From Bacteroidota bacterium (lineage in GTDB: Bacteria > Bacteroidota > Bacteroidia > Cytophagales > Cyclobacteriaceae), in the NCBI GenBank assembly GCA_018267135.1, contig JAFDZA010000003.1:1-41525 (forward strand): a DNA stretch of 41,525 nucleotides. Reading direction: 5' to 3'. Under the pieces are notes generated by a model that saw nothing but the letters and a program-made list of their open reading frames with translations, made no database searches and was not told the origin of the DNA. This document shows, piece by piece, positions 25,809 to 34,455 of this stretch. Numbering within the stretch: the stretch's first letter is position 1; every line of letters starts with the position of its first letter. A program made the position numbers and the translations under genes.

Positions 25809-27992
25809 ATGAAACGTTTTCTTATTGTAGGATTAGTATTTCTTATCTGCCGGGGGCAAGCACAATCGTTGCGCTGGTCGGGCGATGGCAATTCCTATTA
25901 CGAAATTGAAAATAACGACATCGTAAAATATGAACTCCCTGGACAAACCCGTTCTGTTTTTGTTTCAGCCAAAGACCTTATTCCGGCCGGGCAAACCCAG
26001 CCGATTTCGGTACGCGATTTTCATCTTTCTGATGACGGCAGCCAATTACTGATCTACACCAACTCCCGCAGGGTATGGCGCCTCGACACGGAAGGCGATT
26101 ACTGGGTTTTTCACAGTAAAACCAAAAAGCTGAAACCCATAGGGAAAGGGCATCCGGCCTCGTCTTTGCGTTTTGCCAAGTTCTCTCCCGATGGCAGCCA
26201 GGTGGCATATGTAAGCGAATACGATCTATATGTAGAAGATATAGCCACCGGAAAACAGACAGCAATAACATCCAATCACTCTCGAAAATTGATCAGCGGT
26301 ACTTTTGATTGGGTTTATGAAGAAGAGTTTTCGTGCCGCGATGGTTTTCAGTGGAGCCCCGATGGCAAGCAGATTGCCTTTTGGCAGATTGATGCCGCTA
26401 AAATCAAAGATTACTACATGATCAATACGACTGATTCGGCCTACTCGCACATCATCCCGGTAGAGTACCCCACCATTGGGCAAAGCCCCTCGCCTGCTAA
26501 AATTGGGGTGGCCAATGTCGCTGGCAATAAAATAACCTGGCTCAATATACCGGGCGACCCACAGCAGCACTACTTACCTCGTATGGAGTGGCTCTCCCCT
26601 TCCGAAATTTTGATCCAGCAACTGAACCGCAAACAAAATGAAAGTAAAATTTTTTCTTGCCAAGCCCTCACGGGCGAGGCTAAACAAATTTATGTTGAAA
26701 CCGATAAAGCCTGGATTGACGTGTACGGTTTCTCTGAAAACTCTTATGCACTTGACTTCCGTCATCCATTTGTTTGGCTAAACAACAAAAAAGAATTTTT
26801 GTGGCTGAGCGATAAAGACGGCTGGGTGCATCTATACCGTATAGCTAAAGATGGATCAAAAGAAACCCTCATTACCCGTGGCAACTATGACGTAATAGAA
26901 CTTCAGGGAGTTGACGAAAAAAATAATACGGTCTATTTTCTGGCCTCCCCTGCCAACGCCACTCAAAAATATTTATACAAAACCAGCTTAAACGGCAAAG
27001 GTAAGTTAGAACGGGTTTCGCCAGCCAGCCAAACCGGTACGCACAGTTACAGCATTTCACCCAACGGCCAATACGCCTTTCATGAATTCTCAAATTACTA
27101 TACCCGGCCGGCAGAAGAGTGGATTACGCTGCCAGCCCACAAAGCCATCGGCACCCAACCGGGTGTAGAAGAAGCCGCCAAAGCAGCCGATCCATCCAAA
27201 TCCAACATCGAATTTTTCAAAATAAAAACAGAAGAGGGTATTGAAATGGATGGATGGGTAGCCAAGCCCACCGACTTTGATCCACAAAAAAAATACCCTG
27301 TTCTGTTTTTTGTATACACCGAACCCGCCTCGCAAACCGTAACCGATCGCTTTGGCGCAGGCAAGAATTTTATGTTCAATGGAAATTTAGCCAAAGAAGG
27401 GTATTTATATATCTCGATAGATGGAAGAGGAACCCCGGGGCCCAAAGGCCGGGAATGGCGCAAATCTATATACCGGAAAATTGGCCAACTCAATATTCGC
27501 GATCAGGCCCTGGCGGCCAAAGAAATTTTAAAATGGCCGTATGTAGATGCCGACCGTGTTGCCGTGTGGGGCTGGAGCGGAGGCGGCTCCACCACTTTAA
27601 ATTTGTTGTTTCAGTATCCCGAAATTTATAAAACAGGAATTGCGATCGCAGCCGTGGCCAACCAACTTACCTACGACAACATTTACCAAGAGCGCTACAT
27701 GGGGTTGCCGCAAGAAAATCTGGAAGATATTGTAAACGGATCGCCTGTTACCTATGCCAAAAACCTGAAAGGAAACCTGCTCTACATACACGGCACCGGA
27801 GACGACAACGTACACTACAACAATGCCGAAATGCTGCTCAACGAACTCATTAAATACAATAAACAATTTCAGTTCATGGCCTACCCTAACCGTACGCACG
27901 GTATCAGCGAGGGCGAAGGAACCCAAAAACATTTATCTACATTGTATTCAGAATACTTACGGAAATACTGCCCTCCGGGTGCTAAAAAATAA
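25809..27992 (+). CDS. Secreted dipeptidyl peptidase IV (S9B prolyl oligopeptidase)
   Basis: This 727-residue exported serine peptidase should cut Xaa-Pro dipeptides from peptide N-termini. It has a signal peptide (about residues 1-19), an eight-blade DPP IV beta-propeller (about 40-470), and an alpha/beta-hydrolase domain. The S9B-specific double-Glu anchor for the free N-terminus is at 171-173 in FDWVYEEEF. The catalytic triad is S590 (GWSGGGS), D665 (GDDNVH) and H697 (NRTHGI). The G at the position usually holding Y in GWSYGG is a small difference. It is the first gene of a tight run, and the next gene follows after 5 bp. Acting outside the cytoplasm on proline-rich peptides fits the neighbouring genes. 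Confidence 0.95.
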   Translation: MKRFLIVGLVFLICRGQAQSLRWSGDGNSYYEIENNDIVKYELPGQTRSVFVSAKDLIPAGQTQPISVRDFHLSDDGSQLLIYTNSRRVWRLDTEGDYWVFHSKTKKLKPIGKGHPASSLRFAKFSPDGSQVAYVSEYDLYVEDIATGKQTAITSNHSRKLISGTFDWVYEEEFSCRDGFQWSPDGKQIAFWQIDAAKIKDYYMINTTDSAYSHIIPVEYPTIGQSPSPAKIGVANVAGNKITWLNIPGDPQQHYLPRMEWLSPSEILIQQLNRKQNESKIFSCQALTGEAKQIYVETDKAWIDVYGFSENSYALDFRHPFVWLNNKKEFLWLSDKDGWVHLYRIAKDGSKETLITRGNYDVIELQGVDEKNNTVYFLASPANATQKYLYKTSLNGKGKLERVSPASQTGTHSYSISPNGQYAFHEFSNYYTRPAEEWITLPAHKAIGTQPGVEEAAKAADPSKSNIEFFKIKTEEGIEMDGWVAKPTDFDPQKKYPVLFFVYTEPASQTVTDRFGAGKNFMFNGNLAKEGYLYISIDGRGTPGPKGREWRKSIYRKIGQLNIRDQALAAKEILKWPYVDADRVAVWGWSGGGSTTLNLLFQYPEIYKTGIAIAAVANQLTYDNIYQERYMGLPQENLEDIVNGSPVTYAKNLKGNLLYIHGTGDDNVHYNNAEMLLNELIKYNKQFQFMAYPNRTHGISEGEGTQKHLSTLYSEYLRKYCPPGAKK

Positions 27993-27997
27993 AACCC

Positions 27998-28963
27998 ATG
28001 AAAACTTCGCGCAGAAAATTTATTTTATCTTCCTCCTTGCTTGCCTCATTTGGAAGCCTGTCTAAAATTTTTGCCCAAGAGAAGACAAGTACAAAGCCCG
28101 TTGTTATATCCACCTGGAATTTTGGGGCGGCTGCCAATGTAGAAGCCTGGAAGATTTTGAGTAAAGACGGCCGCTCGCTCGATGCCGTAGAGGCCGGTGT
28201 GCAAGTACCCGAAGGCGACCCGAAAGAAACATCGGTTGGCCTCGGTGGGTTGCCCGACCGCGATGGGCGCGTAACGCTCGATGCCTGCATTATGGATGAG
28301 TTTTCAAACTGTGGAGCCGTAGCTTGTTTAGAACACATCGTGCATCCTATTTCCGTAGCCCGGAAGGTAATGGAAAAAACACCTCATGTCCTATTGGTGG
28401 GCGATGGTGCCTTGCAGTTTGCTTTGGCCAACGGTTTTAAAAAAGAAAATCTTCTCACTCCCGAATCGGAGAAGATTTGGAAAGAGTGGCTGAAAAAAGC
28501 TGAATACAAACCCATTGTAAATATTGAAAACCACGACACCATTGGCATGATTGCATTAGATGCAAGCCAGAATTTATCAGGCGCTTGCACCACCAGCGGT
28601 ATGGCCTTTAAATTACATGGCCGAGTGGGCGATTCGCCCATTATCGGGGCGGGGCTTTTTGTCGACAACGAAATTGGGGCGGCTACTTCCACCGGGGTGG
28701 GCGAAGAAGTGATCCGTATCTGCGGCTCGCATCTGGTGGTAGAGCTCATGCGGCAAGGGCGCTCTCCGCAACAAGCGTGCGAGCAGGCCGTACAACGAAT
28801 TGTAAAAAATCAACCCGGTAAATCGAAGGAAATGCAAGTCGGGTTTTTAGCGCTAAATAAAAACGGTGAAATCGGAGCGTATGCTCTGCAAAAAGGATTT
28901 ACCTATGCCGTTTACTCTCCGGAAGTACCTAATACAATTTTTGAATCGAAAAGTTATTATTAA
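27998..28963 (+). CDS. N4-(beta-N-acetylglucosaminyl)-L-asparaginase (glycosylasparaginase)
   Basis: This 321-residue Ntn hydrolase (peptidase family T2) cleaves the GlcNAc-Asn bond left after N-glycan and protein degradation. The N-terminus carries a Tat-type signal (SRRKFILSSS), so export in folded form is expected. The precursor would self-cleave before T181 in NHDTIGMIAL to free the catalytic Thr. The substrate loop GRVGDSPIIGAGLFVDN and GAATSTGVGEE are conserved in this family. The nearest known relatives I recall are the Elizabethkingia/Flavobacterium enzyme and human AGA. It sits between DPP IV (5 bp) and CutC (2 bp), indicating one transcript. Confidence 0.95.
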   Translation: MKTSRRKFILSSSLLASFGSLSKIFAQEKTSTKPVVISTWNFGAAANVEAWKILSKDGRSLDAVEAGVQVPEGDPKETSVGLGGLPDRDGRVTLDACIMDEFSNCGAVACLEHIVHPISVARKVMEKTPHVLLVGDGALQFALANGFKKENLLTPESEKIWKEWLKKAEYKPIVNIENHDTIGMIALDASQNLSGACTTSGMAFKLHGRVGDSPIIGAGLFVDNEIGAATSTGVGEEVIRICGSHLVVELMRQGRSPQQACEQAVQRIVKNQPGKSKEMQVGFLALNKNGEIGAYALQKGFTYAVYSPEVPNTIFESKSYY

Positions 28964-28965
28964 TC

Positions 28966-29706
28966 ATGATCCTCGAAATAGTTGTTTACAACATTGAGTC
29001 TGCCCTCCGGGCGCAGGAAGGGAAAGCCGACCGTATCGAACTGTGCGACAACCCTGCTGAAGGAGGAACTACGCCTTCTTACGGAACCATCGAAACCGTT
29101 AGGCAAAACCTGAACATTGATGTGTTTGTTATGATCCGCCCGCGCGGGGGCGATTTTCATTATTCTAATTATGAATTTCATAGCATGAAACGCGACATTG
29201 ATCAATGCCAAAAGTTGAGTGCCGATGGCGTAGTATTGGGCATCTTAACAGCCGATGGGCGCATAGACAAAAAGAGATGCCGGGAACTGATTGACCGGGC
29301 ACGGCCGCTGAAAGTTACCTGCCACCGCGCCTTTGATATGGCCCGCGATCCGTTAGAAGCATTGGAAGATTGCATTGAAGTTGGGTTCGACCGTATCCTG
29401 ACAGCCGGCCAGCAAGCTCAAGCTGTGAAAGGTGTTGACCTGATCGCACAATTAATTAAAAAGGCAAACGGGCGAATCGCCATCATGCCCGGATCGGGCG
29501 TAAATGAAACTACCGTAGAGGAGATTGTAAAAAAAACCGGAACAAAAGAAATCCATTTTTCGGCCACCCGATTCCGCGAAAGCGAAATGACTTTTCGAAA
29601 CCCGGCCATAGCCGGCATGGGCGATGACGAGGGCAGCGAATTTAAGCTGCGCACCGTTGATCCGGAGCGAATAAAAAAAATGAGACAACTGGCCGAAAAG
29701 TTTTAA
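28966..29706 (+). CDS. cutC: CutC-family TIM-barrel protein
   Basis: This 246-residue cytoplasmic CutC-family protein has the family patterns ADRIELCDNPAEGGTTPS (about 21-38), VMIRPRGGDFHYSNYE (about 55-70), LGILTADGRID, TCHRAFDMARDP (about 118-129), and IMPGSGVNE. CutC was first linked to copper tolerance in E. coli, but its biochemical activity is not established. The context here is a glycopeptide/glycan operon, with the glycosylasparaginase gene 2 bp upstream and GH127 11 bp downstream. That points to a carbohydrate or amino-sugar role rather than copper, an inference from operon position only. Confidence 0.93.
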   Translation: MILEIVVYNIESALRAQEGKADRIELCDNPAEGGTTPSYGTIETVRQNLNIDVFVMIRPRGGDFHYSNYEFHSMKRDIDQCQKLSADGVVLGILTADGRIDKKRCRELIDRARPLKVTCHRAFDMARDPLEALEDCIEVGFDRILTAGQQAQAVKGVDLIAQLIKKANGRIAIMPGSGVNETTVEEIVKKTGTKEIHFSATRFRESEMTFRNPAIAGMGDDEGSEFKLRTVDPERIKKMRQLAEKF

Positions 29707-29717
29707 AAGTAATACTC

Positions 29718-31757
29718 ATGAAAAAACTGACTCTTACCTGCTTCATTTTCTGCTCTCTTCAAATCTACGCCCAGCCATGGGCATCAACTGTTCCGATTCC
29801 TCCCAACGAATCAGTCAATTCATTTTATCAAACCAACCAGCCTCCGCTCAAGGCTCAGCATCTGGTTAAGTTACCCGTAGGAGCTGTGCAGCCCGATGGC
29901 TGGCTGAGGAAAAACCTAGAGTTGGAGCGCCAGGGTTTGGCCGGGCATTTGGGCGAAATTAGCGCGTGGCTGGCCAAAAAAAATAATGCCTGGCTCAGCC
30001 CGGATGGCAAAGGCGATTGGGGATGGGAAGAATTACCATACTGGCTAAAAGGATACGCCAACATGGGCTATGTACTGAACGATAAAAAGATGATTGATGA
30101 AGCTCTGGTGTGGATTAACGGAACACTGAACAGCCAGCGGCCAAATGGAGACTTTGGTCCTTTTGTTATCCGAAACTCTACTGGCAAGCGCGATCTGTGG
30201 GCACAGATGCTGATGCTATTTGTGCTACAATCTTATTATGAATACAGCCACGATACCCGCGTAATCAACCACCTAACCCGGTATTTTCAATGGCAACTCT
30301 CCATTCCCGAAAATGATTTCCTTACCGATTACTGGGAGAACAGCCGCGGGGGAGATAACCTGTACAGTGTATATTGGCTTTATAACATTACCCGGGAAAA
30401 ATGGTTGCTTACGCTGGCTGAAAAAATCCATCGCAATACCGCCAACTGGAAACTTAAAAACTGGCTGCCCAATTGGCACAATGTTAATATCGCGCAGTGT
30501 TTTCGCGAGCCGGCTGTTTTTTACCAACAAAGCCATGACCCGACCGATTTGCAAGCCAGCTACGATAATCAGTTTTTTATTCGTGAGCAATACGGCCAAG
30601 TACCGGGCGGTATGTGGGGCGGAGATGAAAACTCTAGAAAAGGATATACCGATCCGCGCCAGGCCATAGAAACCTGCGGCATGGTAGAGCAGATGACATC
30701 TGATGAAATAATGATGCGCATTACAGGCGATCCATTTTGGGCAGAAAACTGCGAAGATGTAGCCTTTAATACCTTCCCGGCAGCCTTCATGCCGGATTAT
30801 CGGTCTCTTCGCTACCTCACGGCTCCCAATATGGTAATGAGCGATGGCAAAAACCATCATCCCGGCATAGACAATGCCGGCCCACATCTTAACATGAATC
30901 CGTTCAGCAGCCGCTGTTGCCAGCATAACCACACAAGCGGATGGATCTATTATGCTGAAAACGTATGGATGGCCACACCCGATAATGGATTAGCGGCCGT
31001 ACTTTATTCGGCCAGCGAAGTAAAAGCAAAAGTAGCTGATGGGGAGGTTGTTTCAATTCGCGAGCAAACACATTATCCCTTCGATGAAACCATTACCCTG
31101 AAATTAACCTTGAGCCAAACTACCCGCTTCCCTCTCTATTTGCGCATACCAAACTGGTGTGCGGATGCCAAAATAAAAGTAAATCAGGAAGTAATCTCTC
31201 AGCCCGTGGTGGCCGGGCAATACCTAAAACTCATTCGAAACTGGAAAAACAATGACGCAGTCAGCATAGAGTTCCCTATGAAAATTAAAATAAAAGTATG
31301 GGACAAAAATAAAAATAGCATAAGCATAAATCGAGGGCCGCTTACTTATTCATTAAAGATACAGGAAAACTATGTGCGTATAGACAGTAAACAAACTGCC
31401 CAATCCGATTCTAAGTGGCAGGAAAACTCTGATCCGGCTCAATGGCCTTCGTATGAAATTTACCCGGGCAGCACTTGGAACTACGGCTTGTCTGGCAATC
31501 TCCATGAATTAGAAAAATCATTTGAAATCATAAAGAAACCCTGGCCGCTTGATGATTTTCCTTTTTCGCCTTCCTCTGTTCCGTTAGCCATAAAAACCAA
31601 AGGCAAAAAAATTCCTTCATGGGAGATTGATCAATACGGTTTATGTGGTGAACTCCCTCTAAGCCCGGTAAGCACAACAGAACCCGAAGAAGAAATATTG
31701 CTTATTCCGATGGGCGCCTCTCGGTTGCGCATTTCGGCATTTCCGGTAGTGAAATAA
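29718..31757 (+). CDS. GH127-like beta-L-arabinofuranosidase (DUF1680)
   Basis: This is a 679-residue secreted protein (signal peptide to about residue 18, IYAQ). It has an (alpha/alpha)6 catalytic barrel and C-terminal beta domains, as in GH127/GH146 beta-L-arabinofuranosidases. The zinc-binding residues of that family are all visible: E318 and C320 in AIETCGMVEQ and C400-C401 in SRCCQHNH, matching Glu338/Cys340/Cys417/Cys418 of the Bifidobacterium HypBA1 enzyme. Nearby conserved features are NMGYVLNDKKMIDEAL and WAENCEDVAFNTFPAAF. The natural substrate of the family is L-arabinofuranose on hydroxyproline of plant extensins. It is the fourth gene of the run. Confidence 0.9.
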   Translation: MKKLTLTCFIFCSLQIYAQPWASTVPIPPNESVNSFYQTNQPPLKAQHLVKLPVGAVQPDGWLRKNLELERQGLAGHLGEISAWLAKKNNAWLSPDGKGDWGWEELPYWLKGYANMGYVLNDKKMIDEALVWINGTLNSQRPNGDFGPFVIRNSTGKRDLWAQMLMLFVLQSYYEYSHDTRVINHLTRYFQWQLSIPENDFLTDYWENSRGGDNLYSVYWLYNITREKWLLTLAEKIHRNTANWKLKNWLPNWHNVNIAQCFREPAVFYQQSHDPTDLQASYDNQFFIREQYGQVPGGMWGGDENSRKGYTDPRQAIETCGMVEQMTSDEIMMRITGDPFWAENCEDVAFNTFPAAFMPDYRSLRYLTAPNMVMSDGKNHHPGIDNAGPHLNMNPFSSRCCQHNHTSGWIYYAENVWMATPDNGLAAVLYSASEVKAKVADGEVVSIREQTHYPFDETITLKLTLSQTTRFPLYLRIPNWCADAKIKVNQEVISQPVVAGQYLKLIRNWKNNDAVSIEFPMKIKIKVWDKNKNSISINRGPLTYSLKIQENYVRIDSKQTAQSDSKWQENSDPAQWPSYEIYPGSTWNYGLSGNLHELEKSFEIIKKPWPLDDFPFSPSSVPLAIKTKGKKIPSWEIDQYGLCGELPLSPVSTTEPEEEILLIPMGASRLRISAFPVVK

Positions 31758-31785
31758 AAAGGAACCATAACCGGTTGGTAAATAG

Positions 31786-31815
31786 TTGGCCACTACAAAA
31801 TTTAAAATATATTTG
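31786..31815 (+). promoter_or_regulatory. Promoter of the tRNA-Ala gene
   Basis: TTG at 31786-31788 and TATATTTG at 31808-31815 are separated by 19 nt, matching the Bacteroidota TTTG/TAnnTTTG form closely. Transcription should start near 31822, a few bases before the mature tRNA 5' end at 31828. Confidence 0.75.
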
Positions 31816-31827
31816 CACCCGCTAAGC

Positions 31828-31901
31828 GGGGGATTAGCTCAGCTGGCTAGAGCGCTTCCATGGCATGGAAGAGGTCATCGGTTCGAATCCGATATTCTCC
31901 A
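31828..31901 (+). tRNA. tRNA-Ala(GGC)
   Basis: This 74-nt gene folds into a complete cloverleaf. The acceptor stem pairs GGGGGAT with ATTCTCC, including the G3-U70 wobble that is the alanine identity element. The D-arm is GCTC/GAGC, the anticodon stem is CTTCC/GGAAG with loop ATGGCAT (anticodon GGC, reading GCC/GCU), and the T-arm is ATCGG-TTCGAAT-CCGAT. The discriminator base is A. A CCA tail is not encoded. It stands alone, with its own promoter and terminator. Confidence 0.97.
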
Positions 31902-31904
31902 CAA

Positions 31905-31940
31905 AAAAAGTCCGGCATCGTCCGGACTTTTTAATTTTTT
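31905..31940 (+). terminator. Intrinsic terminator of the tRNA-Ala gene
   Basis: AAAAAGTCCGG (31905-31915) pairs with CCGGACTTTTT (31922-31932) around a 6-nt loop. The stem is followed by a T-rich run to 31940. It lies 3 nt after the tRNA and is a strong rho-independent terminator. Confidence 0.9.
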
Positions 31941-32009
31941 ATCGAGTTCTAAAGCCTCAACCAATTTTCTAAGCAAAATCCATTTTCTCGGCCACGGTAG
32001 AAAACCAGC

Positions 32010-33125
32010 TTACAGGTTATCCATAATTTCTTGTGTATGTTCACCCAAATGAGGGGGCGGAAGTAAATCCGTTTTGCTTTGTAAGTGGTAAGTTGTTTTG
32101 GCTATAAAATTTTTTACGCCAATAATATGATCGGCTTGTAGTTGTATTTCCAAAGCCTGCGGAAGGGCAAATACTTCTTTCAGGTTTTGAATGAAACCTG
32201 CCGGAATTTTTTTAGCATGAAGTTGCCCTATCAGCCAGGTAGAATTCTGTTGGCCGATAGCCTGAGTAAGAATTTTATTCAGCTCGTTGCGGTTCGCTAC
32301 TCTGTTTTGGTTCGTTAAAAAATAGGGTGATAAATCCAACGAAAGGATCTTCTGTAATTCTTCAAACTGTTTGTCGCTGCCTATGGCCAGCAGAATACGC
32401 TTTCCGTCTTGAGTTAAAAATGAATCGCCATAAGGGGCGATGTTGGGATGGGCGGAACCTTGCCGGGAAGGTAATTTTTTTCCTACCAGCCAGTTTGTAG
32501 CCTGGTTAGCCAATGAAGAAATAGCTGCCTGCAGTAAACTCACTTCTACTAAACATCCGCTTCCGGCACGTTCGCGGTTAAGTAAGGCCAGTAATAAACC
32601 TTCTTTTAAATGATGAGCCGCCAGCACATCAATCAGTGCCACGGGCATTTTTATTGGTACCCCCCCTTTCTCTCCATTCAAATCCATAAAGCCCGACTCG
32701 GCCTGTATCACGGCATCATACCCTACCCGGGTATCGTCCGATCCATATCCGGTAATCTGTCCGTAGATCAACCGGGGATTCAATTTTTTCAACGATACAT
32801 AATCCACTCCCAGTTTTTGGGCATCGCCCGGTTTGTAGCTGGCAATCACTACATCTGATTTCATTGCCAGCTTTTTAACAATTTCCAACTCAGCCGGCCG
32901 TGTTAAATTAAGAGCTACTGATTTTTTTCCCCAATTGCAGGAACAGAAATACGCGGAGCGATCATCGGTGGGTTCGCCCGGTATTTTCCAACTGCGCGTT
33001 ACATCTCCATAAGTCTGGGGGTTTTCAATTTTAATTACTTCCGCTCCTAACTCAGCAAAAAATTGCCCTACGCTGGGGCCGGCCAGCACCGAGGCCAACT
33101 CTAAAACGCGTAATCCGGTAAACAT
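32010..33125 (-). CDS. CaiB/BaiF family III CoA-transferase
   Basis: This 371-residue transferase moves coenzyme A between organic acids through an Asp-CoA thioester; the acid is not known here. It starts at the ATG at 33125 (MFTGLRVLELASVLAGP), the usual family N-terminus. A longer frame reaches upstream to 33224 but would overlap the divergent gene and adds unrelated sequence. Family features are GQFFAELGAEVIKIENP (about 20-36), VALNLTRP, and the catalytic Asp D137 in VGYDAVIQAESGFMD. The C-terminal end is PPHLGEHTQEIM, where the G-x-H motif is expected. Family members serve oxalate, carnitine, itaconate or racemase reactions. It is divergent from the TlpA-like gene, 40 bp apart. Confidence 0.9.
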   Translation of the reverse strand: MFTGLRVLELASVLAGPSVGQFFAELGAEVIKIENPQTYGDVTRSWKIPGEPTDDRSAYFCSCNWGKKSVALNLTRPAELEIVKKLAMKSDVVIASYKPGDAQKLGVDYVSLKKLNPRLIYGQITGYGSDDTRVGYDAVIQAESGFMDLNGEKGGVPIKMPVALIDVLAAHHLKEGLLLALLNRERAGSGCLVEVSLLQAAISSLANQATNWLVGKKLPSRQGSAHPNIAPYGDSFLTQDGKRILLAIGSDKQFEELQKILSLDLSPYFLTNQNRVANRNELNKILTQAIGQQNSTWLIGQLHAKKIPAGFIQNLKEVFALPQALEIQLQADHIIGVKNFIAKTTYHLQSKTDLLPPPHLGEHTQEIMDNL

Positions 33126-33165
33126 TTTTTTATCTTGCAACGTAATATCCTGAAACTTAAAAGTA

Positions 33166-34374
33166 ATGCGAATTTTATTCTTCTTCATCGTTAGTTGTTC
33201 TTTTTTGCCGAGCCATGCAGCCAAATTGAAACCGGGTACCTGGCGCGGGGTAATAGATTGCCAAGGCCATGATTTGCCTTTTACCTTTGATGTGGTAAAT
33301 AAAGACGGGCGAATTTTAGTATATCTGAAAAACGGAACCGAAAAAATAGAATTGGATGAAGTATCTGTCTTTGGCGACTCGGTCCGTATGGTACTTCATG
33401 TTTTTGATGCCGAGCTACGAGCTAAAATAAATGGCGACCAACTCAGCGGAACATTCGTAAAAAACTATGCACCCCATGCCAACCAGCCTTTCCGGGCTAC
33501 CTTCGGAGAAAATTACCGGTTCGTAAAAAATTCAACTGAAAAACAAATTGATTATGCCGGGAAATACCAAGTTGAATTTACAACCGAAAAAGGAAAAGTT
33601 ATTCCGGCTGTAGGGCTATTTACACAAACCGGCAACCATGTTACCGGAAGTTTTCTAACCCCCACGGGCGACTACCGCTTTCTGGAAGGAAACGTAGTAA
33701 ATGGCCAGCTGCTGCTCAGTGCTTTTGACGGCAACCATGCCTATGTTTTTGAGCTTACCCTTTCGGGCGACTCGCTAAAGGGAAATTATTATGCCGGCAA
33801 GCTTACCCACGAAATTGTAAAAGGAAAAAAAAATACAGCTGCGCAATTGCCCAATCCCGAATCGCTTACCTATCTGAAACCGGGGTTTGATAAAATTGAT
33901 TTTCACTTCCCCGACCTGAACAAAAAAATTGTTAGTCCTTCCGATGAAAAGTACAAAAACAAAGTATTGATCCTGCAGATTCTCGGCACCTGGTGCCCCA
34001 ATTGCCTTGACGAAACTCATTTTTTAGTGCCTTGGTACAATGCCAACCATCAACGAGGGGTGGAAATTATCGGGCTGGCTTATGAACGCAAAGACGATTT
34101 TATCTATGCCAGCGAACGGGTAAAAAAAATGAAAGAGAAACTAAAAATACCGTATGAGTTGGTCATTGCCGGCACCGATAATACCGAAAAGGCATCTCAA
34201 TCGCTCCCCATGCTAAACCGGATTATCGGCTTTCCCACTACCATTATTATAGGCAAAAACGGAAAAGTGAGAAACATCCATACCGGCTTTGAAGGTCCCG
34301 GCACCGGAATTTATTTCGAGCAGTACAAAGAAAGATTTAACCAGATCATTAATGAATTGCTGGCTGAAAAATAA
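33166..34374 (+). CDS. TlpA-like periplasmic thiol-disulfide oxidoreductase
   Basis: This is a 402-residue exported protein with a short signal peptide (cleavage near SHA, about residue 18). The N-terminal half (about 19-230) is beta-rich (TWRGVIDCQGHDLPF, DQLSGTFVKNYAPH) and resembles the DUF4369-like half of Bacteroidota TlpA/ResA proteins. The C-terminal half is a thioredoxin domain with active-site cysteines C277 and C280 in GTWCPNC and cis-Pro in GFPTTIII. It likely reduces disulfides in the periplasm, for example during cytochrome c maturation, but no ccm gene is nearby. It is followed 81 bp later by mnmA, probably read separately. Confidence 0.88.
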   Translation: MRILFFFIVSCSFLPSHAAKLKPGTWRGVIDCQGHDLPFTFDVVNKDGRILVYLKNGTEKIELDEVSVFGDSVRMVLHVFDAELRAKINGDQLSGTFVKNYAPHANQPFRATFGENYRFVKNSTEKQIDYAGKYQVEFTTEKGKVIPAVGLFTQTGNHVTGSFLTPTGDYRFLEGNVVNGQLLLSAFDGNHAYVFELTLSGDSLKGNYYAGKLTHEIVKGKKNTAAQLPNPESLTYLKPGFDKIDFHFPDLNKKIVSPSDEKYKNKVLILQILGTWCPNCLDETHFLVPWYNANHQRGVEIIGLAYERKDDFIYASERVKKMKEKLKIPYELVIAGTDNTEKASQSLPMLNRIIGFPTTIIIGKNGKVRNIHTGFEGPGTGIYFEQYKERFNQIINELLAEK

Positions 34375-34455
34375 ATTTTAACAACAGCCATTTACCAAGT
34401 CATTGAACTTTAATAGCTAAAAAATCATTACGTCTTAAATCAGATTAACAGAACC

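Noticed and set aside
31786..32052. An 88-codon open frame on the plus strand
   Set aside because: It runs through the tRNA-Ala gene and its terminator, has a composition unlike the neighbours, and no protein family is evident.
33126..33224. N-terminal extension of the CaiB/BaiF gene by 33 codons
   Set aside because: It overlaps the divergent TlpA-like gene, and MFTGLRVLELASVLAGP is the normal family N-terminus.
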